Below are positions 37,507 to 47,056 of a stretch of 64,000 nt of DNA, piece by piece. This stretch comes from Neurospora intermedia (taxonomy: Eukaryota > Ascomycota > Sordariomycetes > Sordariales > Sordariaceae). How positions within the stretch are numbered: the stretch's first letter is position 1; each line of letters opens with the position of its first letter. The notes under the pieces were generated by a model. That model ran no database searches and was not told the DNA's origin. It saw only the letters and a list, made by a program, of their open reading frames with translations. A program made the position numbers and the translations under genes. The stretch covers positions 4,030,001-4,094,000 of the forward strand of contig BTPP01000003.1 of the NCBI GenBank assembly GCA_037102815.1. The letters are read 5' to 3'.

Positions 37507-38420
37507 GACAACTCGCGCTTTCTGGCAATGGCTCCACCTGTTCGGCGACGGCCACGGCCACGGCCAGGATCTGGATCGCAGCTCAAATGAAGGCTGAACG
37601 ACAATAATGGACGTAGCAGCCCGACCAAAGCGAGCTTGACCTACCAGGAAAGCGAAGAGGAGGGATTGAGAAGACGAAATGTGACTAAGCGGTGGAAAGT
37701 GGTTAACAGCGATGAGCAGATCATATTAGATAGTGAACTAGAAAACAGACTCAGAACACGTGCCCAATTCCGTCCCAGAGCAGGATGTGGGCTGAAAACA
37801 ACTGGCATAAGTATGCGGTGAGCCGAACTATTCGTTATCTTCCCAAGCGTTCTCGTTCCACTAGGAGATGCTGAATGAGAAAATTTGCCGCTGCTGGAGA
37901 GTTCATGGAGCCAAGGGACGTTCTTGAACAGGCACGTGTTGCCTTCTGGCTTGATTTCCAGTTAGATCCCCCCACTCGTCAATAACGGCGTTGGCTGGAC
38001 GTTTACCATAACTCAGGGCAGCCAGCTGCATGTGCTTTTCCTCTCGATGTAGCCAACCCTTGTTCTTACAGTCCCTCTGGTGGGTATCGTTGGTATCTGG
38101 GGCCGACTTGTGTTCCTTCATGCTCGACACTGGGTGTTTGCTCACCCAACTCAGCAATGTTTCCCTTGTTGCACCGTCCTATCCTTGAGTGGGGCGGATA
38201 TCATGACACATTGTTAGACTTCTCTCAACCTACCAGGTTTCCGTCCCGGCGTTCCTTCTCACTGTCCTGCCCCGTTTTCCTTCGTCAAAATTGTCGTCTC
38301 GTCGATTTGCGGTATCGCTCGGTTTGCGAGCATGACGGGATGGCGTTCAAATTCCCAAGTTGGTATGATGTTTCGAAAATGATGCAGTTTTACTTTGTCC
38401 AGACGAGCATTCCCTTCTGC
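37507..38420. other. Intergenic between convergent pan3 and lsm7
   Basis: Holds the two 3' untranslated regions. No conserved frame is visible on either strand; the longest open frames are under 130 codons and overlap the lsm7 end in antisense. Confidence 0.55.
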
Positions 38421-39045
38421 TCAAGCTTCCTCCTCCTGCTGAGCGAAGGGGTTCGCAATCACCTCGCTTCCGTCGACGGGGCTGATCACAACGAGGAGCG
38501 TACCGCGCGCAACAACAAGTCCTAGAGGACGGGTGGTTTCGTTGCCTTCTTCGTCTGTTATAGGTGCGTGGGTTAGGACCAGCTGGGGCCAAAGAGAACG
38601 AGGTGCACTGGGCAGAGAAAGGCAAGGGAGGCAACAACTTACCTCTCACAGCTTCCTGCACATCATCCAAAACCAAGTTCATAAGCGCATCATATCCCTT
38701 GAGCGTACCGGTAACTGTTGTGTCGAAGACAAGGGAAGGGGTTTGTGTCAGCTTTGTAGGGAGCTTTGTAGGGAGCTCGTTGAGGGGACTCGGGGAAAAG
38801 CCATGTCATGACGTACCTTCACGTCCACCGTTGAACTTGACAGTAATGCGCTGGTCCATATACTTCTTGAGGTCGAGAATGTTTTCCTTCTTAGGGCGCT
38901 CGCCGCGATCACCGCCCTGAGCACCACCGCCTCCCTGGCCTCCACCGGCGCCGGAGCCGGGACCACCTGCTCCTCCACGGTTACCTCCGCGACCGCCCCG
39001 GTAGCCGCCGCCACCACGGCCTCCCCTGTTTCCTCTATCGGCCAT
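38421..39045 (-). CDS. lsm7: LSM7, U6 snRNA-associated Sm-like protein, with RGG-rich extension
   Basis: Three exons on the minus strand, 39045-38817, 38714-38643 and 38554-38421, give 144 residues with introns of 102 and 88 nt. The Sm fold is clear: Sm1 from about residue 56 (ILDLKKYMDQ, VKFNGGRE, GYDALMNLVLDD) and Sm2 near 118-132 (GLVVARGTLLVVISP), ending in NPFAQQEEEA. The family forms the Lsm2-8 ring (nuclear, U6 snRNA) and the Lsm1-7 ring (cytoplasmic, decapping). Unusually, the first 50 residues are Gly/Arg-rich with RGG and RGGRGG repeats, making the protein about 40 residues longer than the compact animal LSM7. RGG tracts commonly bind RNA and are arginine-methylated; that role here is inference. 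Exon 1 is strongly GC-rich because of these repeats. Confidence 0.93.
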
Positions 39046-40811
39046 TGTTCTGTTTCTTTGTGAAGTTGGTTGGGTATGCGCCGTGTATTGCGCTGGTGGG
39101 TAAGGAAGAAGAAAGGAAGTCGTCGAAACCGAACCCAATTGGCGATTATCGAGTGTTGATTTGTGGTGTTGGTAATGTCGTTCGGCGCTGCGATTGTCGT
39201 CGTCAGGCTGGCTGGCGCTATGGGTTGCGATGGATGTCGTGGGGTTGGTCAGTCGTCCCGTCTGGGTCAGTCGCGTTTTTGGCGTCTGCATCCGCTGGCG
39301 GGAGTGACGCCTAGGTAGCTGAGTTTCTTCCACAGCTGTGCTTTGCCAAGCACCCCGCTGTGGGGCTGCCATCCGGCTGTAAGTGCGGGTAGTGTGGATC
39401 CTTGAGGTCCAGGTAGCATTCCCCAGACTGGCTGACGACAGGAGCCGTGAATCGCTACACTCCTACGCAGTACGGGCATTACATAGATTGAGTGGCCCAA
39501 GCTTTCTTTTTCAGCTTCTCAACTTCCCTTCGCTTCTCTTCCAGTCCAACCACAACCGGCTTGATTGAAACCTACAACTTTCTTAACTCTGCCTTCGTTC
39601 CTCGGACTTTGCTTCGTGAAGTCCAGCGCTATAAAGCAATGCGTGTCATGAGTACCAAATTTGATGCGTTGGACGGCTCACAGACACGGCCCGCCAGCTC
39701 ATCCACTACCATACACTACACTTTTGTTTCATGATCCCCCCGGTATCTTTATCTCTTTCTCTTCGGCTTCCCGCCATGTCCGTTAACTTTGCAGTGCCGT
39801 TGGGTTTTCATCTCTTGTGAGGAGCTTGTCAATATCCCAACATGTTAGTCACCTGCTACGACCTCTTAGCATGGTCGGACGGCTGAAGAGGGAATACTTC
39901 GCCTGGCCATCGTTCAAGTTCTGTCTTTGGTTCTGAGCAGCGGGAAGAACTGCCAAACTAGTAGCGAAAACGTGGTACATTGCAGCAGCCGGCATTGCGC
40001 CTACGATCTTGGCTTTCAATGCAGCGGCGAAGGAACTTGTATCCAAGACTGTCAGGCATGTATGCCAAGAATCAAGAAGCGCCGTCTTTGAAATTCTGGT
40101 GCTTGACAAGAACTCGATTTCTCTCGGCAACATCCGAGAGCCATTGAACCAAGACGCACGCTCACCGGGCCAAGAGTATCCGATCGAGTTGGGTTCCATG
40201 TGACGAGATGCGATTGGGAGCTCACAAGTAGGTCCTACCAAACTCCAAGCTTGCCCAAGGAACAAAACGGGCCTTAGTATCCGGCCGCTCGAGAATCGGT
40301 GTTACTACCTACATATTCCATTGTCGGATGCCTACACTACTTAACGGCTTGACCCCTCTATCCACTGGCTAGAAGTTTCCCTGACTCGTTGCCCCGGCTG
40401 TTATCAAACTTCGAACAAGGGAAGCGTATCCTCATTGACCTCACAATTTGCTCTCGACGATCAGACCTCCAGCTTTCCCACTGCGAAACGGTTACGGCAA
40501 GTTTGGGTTCCCAATACAGGTCGAATCGCGCATGGTTCTGTACGCGCCTACCTATATTGGGCTTCCATCACCGGCTTGAACCGACACCACTATACTACAG
40601 CAGTTCACCGCAGGCTCGCCCTGGTGATGCGGGACAGTCTCCTCGAGTCTACCCTGCCACGGCCAGGCTAACATCTGTAAAGTCGATACAAACAGTTCTC
40701 GAATAGAGACAGAACCTGGCCAAGATATATCATATCAGGGAGTGACTTTAAACCCACGGTGTCCACTCGGAGCAGTTTCTCCTTTGCTTGGTTCTGTTGT
40801 GACGCCGCAAG
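39046..40811. other. Intergenic between divergent lsm7 and zinc-cluster-like gene
   Basis: Shared promoter region. A 138-codon open frame on the minus strand (39849-40265) and smaller plus-strand frames are present, but I recognise no domain in them and see no supporting splice sites. No defined regulatory site was identified. Confidence 0.45.
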
Positions 40812-42502
40812 ATGCCGGCAGGCGTACACAACGGGAAATCGGGGGATGGTTCCCCTGGGCCCGGCCCCTCTAAGCGCAAGAGAGACCTAGACGACAATGG
40901 CATCCCCGGCCTCACCCGCCCTGACCGCATACCCCAACCACGGCCGCCACAGTCAGGTATGTTATAACGTGAAGGGGACAGATTTCCACCGAGCCAATAC
41001 TTGACGGAGTTGCGCCATGAATTGGGCTCTTGCACTCTAAATCATGTCCCCATTGTCTTACTGATTATCACTAGGTAACACTACACCTATCAACTATCTT
41101 TCCGCTTCCGGAATCCAGACATCAAGCCTCGACCTTCTTCGTGGGGATAACTGCGCTTTCAACAAGGTCATATCCCTTATCAACGACTATGAAGGTATGA
41201 AGAGTACTCTGTAGTACAGGCTCCAGAGCTAAAATTATCCAAGGAGTTCTCAGTCGACATGAAAGCCTGGCTGCAAACTTAGGGGCCAAGCTCACCGCAC
41301 CTCGTTTACTACGAGCTATGGAGAGTCTTTTTGAAGGTGAAATTACTGTTTATGCCAAGACTTCTTCCGGAATGGATCAGCCATACAAGCCTAGCTGGCT
41401 GGACATCCTCGATTTTGCAGCTGCTAATCCTGGCGAGTTCAATCTCACCACAACAACCAGTCGTGGCCGGGTCTGTCGCTTCTCTATGAAAAACGTCGAT
41501 GTCGAGATCACCGAGGATGACTGGCGGCTTATCAGGTCCGGTGCTTTGGACCGTTTTAGCCTAGTTCCGCCCAAACCGTTGGAAGAGGATGACGGAATCG
41601 AGTTGGTCACGCTAGATATAGTTGAGGACAGAGTTCACAGGATCATTCAGAAGGCTGACGAGATAGCTGCCAAAGCACGGCAACTGAACTATCACTTGAG
41701 CGGCCGCAAGGCCGCCATTGCGGCTCGCTATACGTTCCAGCATTCTTCAGAACTGAATCATTACCCGAAACGCCACAGCGAGCTGAAGCCCGATCCTGAT
41801 CTCCGGGCTTATTTACTGCGGCAGTTTCTATCTCGAGCTGCCCAGCACGACGAGACTTCTAATATAGGAAAATCTGGCTCAAGTCCCGCTTTTGCATCCT
41901 CTAATCATTCGCAGCTGCATTTACGGCAGGCTGTTATTGTCCGGTCACCACCAATGCCGACATCATCTGGAACATCGGCTCCCCTGCAGCAACTTACTGA
42001 CTCGATCCATATGGAGAACTCGGTACGGCAAGATCCAGCGCATCGATTTTCCTGGGGATCCGGTGCTTTGGAACGCCATACCGCTACCAGCCGATCCCGC
42101 ACACGAGCTGTAGAGAACTTTGAGCGTGCAGCATCGACAAGCCCCCCTTGCGACCGCTGCCGGAGGCTACAGATACCCTGCGTCAAACATATGGGCAGCA
42201 GTTGTCAAGGGTGTGCCGACAACCGCGAGCGATGTGACTGGAAAGCAACGACGCATAATGAGATTTTTGCATTGCTCGGGACAAATACGTCCCAAGAGGG
42301 CAGGCCTGGAATAGCAGCGAAGGCGGTAGCTGACCAAGAAATGTCAAAATGCACTTCCACGAGAGCGGAAACTTCGAATGGGCTTGGTACTAGTCATCGT
42401 TTGAACATTAGGGATGGTGAGCAAACACATGATGAGGATACGAATGGGAGAGCAGATGCGGCAGAGGATGATAGGGAAGGAATCGGACGGCGTCCCGGTT
42501 AA
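40812..42502 (+). CDS. Conserved fungal protein with C-terminal Zn2Cys6-like cluster
   Basis: Three exons, 40812-40956, 41075-41194 and 41244-42502, give 507 residues with introns of 118 and 49 nt. The N-terminal half is a well-ordered alpha/beta-looking region with no name I can give (about residues 50-245), followed by a Ser/Pro/His-rich linker. At about 391-419 there is a cysteine cluster with spacing CX2CX6CX7CX2CX6C (Cys391, 394, 401, 409, 412, 419), which fits the fungal binuclear zinc cluster. It is odd in two ways: it lies at the C-terminal side, whereas these clusters are usually N-terminal, and its first loop (RRLQIP) has few of the usual basic residues. DNA binding is therefore possible but unproven. 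The tail is acidic and charged. The reading frame closes perfectly across both introns, so the gene model is firm although the function is not. Confidence 0.85.
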
Positions 42503-43173
42503 GGTCCTTCTGTAGGAGGGAAAGGTCAAAGGACCGCGAGCACGTCACTAAGCAACGCCTGGAAGCGACGGACCGACAAGCTCGAGTCAACGGGCCGCAG
42601 CAGCAGCAGGGTATGCAGAAGTTGCTAGCGCACAAGCAAACTTAGATCGGGGTACCAACGAGAGCGCCTCTTGTAGTTCACAAACGTATTCACGAGGAAT
42701 GACAGTAGGATATCATACAAGAGGGACAAGCTATACAGAGACATGTGTGCATCTTGTGATCTTACTCGATGGCGGCAACAACATATAACACTCATATTGC
42801 GAGACTGTCCACGCTAGGTTACTTCTCTCTCTCTTGAGTACCTCTCTGGTTTGCTAGTTTCTTTTCTCTTCTCTTCTTTTTGTATTATTATTGCTGCCTT
42901 TCATTTTTTTCCCTGATCTGCTGACAGAAGCCCAAAATTTCGGTCTTTGCTTGTTACGTTCCCCGTTCAGTACACCTAACCTACATAAAGTTGATCCAGT
43001 TATTTCCCCCGTATATTCTTCCCCTTCCAACTCCTTTGGCTGCTAGACAGGTAGCCAACGACTCAGTGTCCATTCTTTCCGTTCCTTCGTAGGCCTCAAA
43101 CCAAGAGTCCAAATGTTTCCCTCGAGTTGTTATCCAAATCACTTTGTCCGCGAGTTGAACAAATTTTCAAAAG

Positions 43174-43185
43174 TACCTAGAGGTA
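43174..43185. repeat. TACCTAGAGGTA word (recurrent)
   Basis: This 12-base near-palindrome occurs here and at 59942-59953, both extended by GGT, and in inverse complement at 31126-31137. Related TACCTA/TAGGTA words are scattered through the intergenic DNA of this window. Confidence 0.6.
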
Positions 43186-43280
43186 GGTACGCCATAAATA
43201 TAAACATCCACACCCTCCTAACCTCCCTCCTGAAACACGCAGTCATGAATTTACCTTCAGTTCACATCCTTCTCTCTCAC

Positions 43281-43420
43281 TCTTCCCTTTCTATTCCTTT
43301 CTCCCCTTCCCGTTCCCTTCCCCTTTCCCTTTTCCGTCCCCTCCCCCCTCTTCGTCTGCCTTCGCTTTTCCATCTCTTTCCAATTCCCTCCCATACCCCC
43401 CTCTTTCCCTTCTCGTTCAG
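43281..43420 (+). repeat. Polypyrimidine tract, about 140 nt
   Basis: Almost only C and T on the plus strand, with a handful of purines, ending a few bases from the stop codon of the minus-strand gene. In that gene's mRNA it would be a purine-rich 3' untranslated region. The length and strand asymmetry are compatible with triplex formation; alternatively it may be the C/T-rich promoter of an unseen plus-strand transcript. Confidence 0.75.
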
Positions 43421-43439
43421 TAACCAACCCCCTTGGCGT

Positions 43440-44102
43440 TCACTGTAAACGACGCCAATACTGAGCAGCTTGGACCTGAAACCGATCCTCCATGTCCAGA
43501 CACCGCGTCAGAATGGCGATGCGGATTTGCTCATCCCGCTCGTTGTCCGAGGGCGTGTAGAGCGTCGAAGAGCGGGAGCGGGTGATGAACTCGTTTAGCG
43601 CGGTTTTGCTTTTGTTGCTGGGGTTGGGATGAGCTTGTGCTGCTGCTGCTGATGATGAGGAGGATGAGGATGACGGTGGTGGTGATGTTGGACGCTGGTA
43701 TTGTTTGTGGAGCTGTTGTTGCTGGGGTTGGGATTGTTCTTGTTGTTCTGGGTCTTGTTTCGGTTCTATACTTTGATTCTGTACATTTTGTTGATCTTCT
43801 TCTTGGGGCCGTTGGTCGAGGGAAGACGGGTGAGGAGGGGATCGGGAAAAGGAACAGGACGGAGAGTGGTGAACATGATGATCGTGATGATCATGAGGAT
43901 GAGGATGATAATTAAAGTGTTGGCATGATTGTTGCTCCCCCTTTCCAACTGTATCCTCAGAGTGTTGGGATGGAAGAGTGATGGTTGGGTTCGATTCGAG
44001 CGAAGTCAGTGATATGCTCGTCATGGTCCCGGCAGTGGTGGTATCGACGAGAGAGTTGAATGTGTTTGCACTCAAAGTTTCGTCGGAGCTTGGAGAAGGC
44101 AT
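43440..44102 (-). CDS. Low-complexity protein with conserved-looking C-terminal helix
   Basis: One open exon on the minus strand encodes 220 residues. I do not recognise a family. The first half is Ser/Thr-rich, then comes a histidine cluster (HPHPHDHHDHHVHH), a Gln/Pro-rich stretch with poly-Q-like runs and a Ser9-Ala4 run. The last 50 residues are different: charged, amphipathic and apparently folded (ALNEFITRSRSS to the end, with RDEQIRIAILTRCLDMEDRF), which suggests a real protein rather than chance. The start at 44102 has no in-frame alternative that I can support, but an upstream exon cannot be excluded. It is divergent from the ASH1-like gene across almost 3 kb. Confidence 0.6.
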   Translation of the reverse strand: MPSPSSDETLSANTFNSLVDTTTAGTMTSISLTSLESNPTITLPSQHSEDTVGKGEQQSCQHFNYHPHPHDHHDHHVHHSPSCSFSRSPPHPSSLDQRPQEEDQQNVQNQSIEPKQDPEQQEQSQPQQQQLHKQYQRPTSPPPSSSSSSSSAAAAQAHPNPSNKSKTALNEFITRSRSSTLYTPSDNERDEQIRIAILTRCLDMEDRFQVQAAQYWRRLQ

Positions 44103-47056
44103 CTTGGAGTCGGAAGGTTTCAGGTAATGCAGAATGTAGCGGTGCGGTAGGTAGGTGGCTGGTCTGCTGGCAGCTGGTGCCCCTCTATCTGTATGTCAGG
44201 GAGTCGTGTATCTGAATGGCGGCAACCATGCATATGATCGTTTTTGATAGCTTTGTGTTGACTTGAGGTTATCATTGAAGTTGTTTTGCAAGTTAGTTGC
44301 GAATTTCCATTGGTGTTGTAGGGTTTCTCGTGGTTGTCCGCCCATCAGTGACCAGTGTCTCTTCGGGTGGTCCGACCGTTCTGGACTTTGACCTCTTATC
44401 TCGAGACTTCACTACATTTCCAAGTCATTCAAGGGAAGCGGCAATGTCGATGAATCTTCCAGTGCCTGGCTGGCACTTCACATGTGCAAACATACGTGTG
44501 TAGTGTGAGCACGATTCCAAAGGCTCGTATATTGCGCACCGGAAGTTAGAAGATGATGAAATCGGCAATTGTCCGCCAAGGTTTGTGAAATGGATTTTTC
44601 ACGTCGTCCTTTGCGTATCTGGTAAGTGATGAACGTTTACCTCACTTTGCTTTTAGATTATGAATTCTGAGTGTAGCGTCATACACACACCGATTGTGAT
44701 GGTGAGTGGGATGATAGCGTCGTAGAGCCGAATTCTGGCAATGGAGTTCATGACATATCCCCAACTAAACCTTGCGAGCGACGCGAGATCCTGTCAGAAT
44801 TATGATTGGAATCAGAACACTACGGCAGAAATTCTATCAGCGTATATTTCTCTTTCGTGGTCTATTGAGTGCGAATCTTGGTATCATCGCCCGGCATCAG
44901 GAGTCCATGTGTTCGGCAGCCCGAACTCGCAACCAGCCAAGCCGATGAGCTAATGACCCAAGAAATCCTTTCGTTTTTTTCCTTATTGATTTTCTTTTCC
45001 CATTTTGAAAACACTCCGTCGTACTTGGCGAAACCCTATCGCAGTTAACAATGCGAACCACTTCTCTACTTCGTGTTTGTCTAGGTACCTTTCCCTCTGA
45101 TCCCCGTCGAGAGAGGCATCAGAGGGCGAGATGGGGCGTGATTGCCACAAGCTGCACAGGAAAGTAGGACACAACACCAATCAACACACGATGGTCAAAA
45201 CTCACAAACTAGGACACTACGACGTGGGGCTCCGGATCCTTCAAGTAATGCCGATATCATAGTCTCTTGGGATAAGGCGTATCAGTAGTTGGCTCGGCGC
45301 AAAGGTTGGGCCGTTGGGGCTGAGGCTTGCATCTACCCACCTTTGATATCTCGCCTTCGAATCTGGGACTGACACTGGCAAATATGACGTTCGCCCTGTC
45401 TCCTGCTCTCGCAATGCCATATAACCAGGGTGTCACTTAACGAAGGGGACAGCAGTGAAGCATAACGCACGATCGACGTGGCGTGTGTGGGCGAGGAGTG
45501 AACATCAGTAGGCCCGAGGATCATGTAATCCTCGGGTGGCACCAAAATGCCTGCAGTCGAGTATACCGGCAGTCAGTTCAGCCTGTCGTAGGAAGCTGTG
45601 GTATTCACAAAGCAGACAAGGGGTGAATATGGCTGTGGACTTGGCCGTGAATGACGACGAGGTAATGGTCGCTTTGCGGGATGGCGGGCGTTCAAGTGAT
45701 GACTACGAGCCGGTCTGGACGATGACCCGTGATATGCTCCAAGGCTCCGAACCTCGGTCTGTCGTAACGGCAGGTGCATCAAGCCATCTCTTGTTCTCAC
45801 GAAAAAGGTGGAAAGGAGTGTTGGGAGTACTGTGCATGGTTTGGAGCGGGCCGTTGTCCAAACACTCGCTCATAGCTTACTACAGCTTGGGGTTAAGAGC
45901 CCCCAGCCCAGCATCCCCAGTCTCAAATAAATATCTTTTGTCGGTCCCAACCAACGTCCCCTTTCCCTCTCGCAACCCGTGCAACCGCCATTTCCACTCC
46001 CTCACGCCATCACACATTCTCGGTGCGCACACAACCACTCGACCACATCGGTCCATCCGTCGACCAGAGTCCAGCCAGGCCTCAATCCAGGCACGCCCAG
46101 AGTATCAAGGAATATCCATCTGCGTCGCTGCTGTCTGCTTCCGCATTTGCCCGCGGCCCCCTTTCGAGTGTCTTGTCAGGTATCTGGCTGGAACCTGGAC
46201 TTTGCAGCTATCTGGTGAGTGACCAACTACCCCTGGCCTTCTCAGGCCCTCACACACACGTTCCCAATCCTTCCTCTTTCTCCTCCTCCACTCGACTTGC
46301 CTTTTTCGCGCTCGCTACCACTCCGGGTCTCGCTCCGCGTGTCCGTTCGCGCCTCATCCTTTCGCTCAGCCTTTTCACCCTTTCACTTGATTCCGTCTCC
46401 GTCAACCCCCCTCCTTGCCTTTTCTGCCGGTTGGGAATGCAATTGTCAATAACATAACCTATCAAGCGACATCTATATACTCTGCACCACTTACTTGCAT
46501 CCACACACCCCCAAGCACTATCGAGATATCTACCATTTACACTGCAGCTTTTTTTCCATGCCCCATTGCCGTCTTCAAATTTTCCGACGTCAACAACAAC
46601 AACCGGCAACACGACCGCTAACCGCCATTGCATCCTTGGCTTAACCCGCAGATCTTTCTTCAGCGACACATCACATTCTCGGTTCTTCTGTCCATCCGAA
46701 CCTACCTATGCACCAGTTGGACCGTTCGTTTCTCTTGCCCGTCTGTTGCTTGTCTTTCGAAACCGCCTCCCTCCGAAACCCACAGTGAAAAAGACAGCCA
46801 TTGCACCGCGTCGGCTTGTGATCCTGCATCTGCGCCAGTTGGTTGACCTTTTGCTGCGTGGGCCTCCCTCGCCGTTGGGCCAAGCAATCTCACCGTGGAG
46901 CCGGTCGAGTTTGCCACGCGCCCGCCGCGCTCCGCATCTCCAACCACTACCACTTCCGGAAAACAGTAGCGTCCGGTAACTTTTTCTGTTACTATCTAAC
47001 CCGGCAGCCCAAGGCTCACTCACCTGGCGCGTTGGTCGCCTCGCGAAACCGCGGCA
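44103..47056. other. Intergenic; likely long 5' leader of the ASH1-like gene
   Basis: No conserved coding sequence is visible; frames at 45536-46222 and 46566-46979 (plus) lack domains and read like untranslated C/T-rich leader. A possible large leader intron runs from 46215 (CTG|GTGAGT) to 47007 (CTAAC branch then CCGGCAG), which would place a spliced 5' exon just upstream of the start codon. That intron is inference only. Strongly C/T-rich stretches at 46240-46440 suit a fungal promoter or leader. Confidence 0.35.

Larger units (their letters stand above)
42503..43439. other. Intergenic between convergent genes, pyrimidine-rich
   Basis: Holds 3' sequence of the upstream plus-strand gene and of the downstream minus-strand gene. 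The right half is a long C/T-rich tract (listed separately). The motif TACCTAGAGGTA lies at 43174-43185. No coding frame is supported. Confidence 0.55.

Noticed and set aside
45536-46979. Long plus-strand frames upstream of the ASH1-like gene
   Set aside because: C/T-rich leader-like sequence, no domain, shifting frames.
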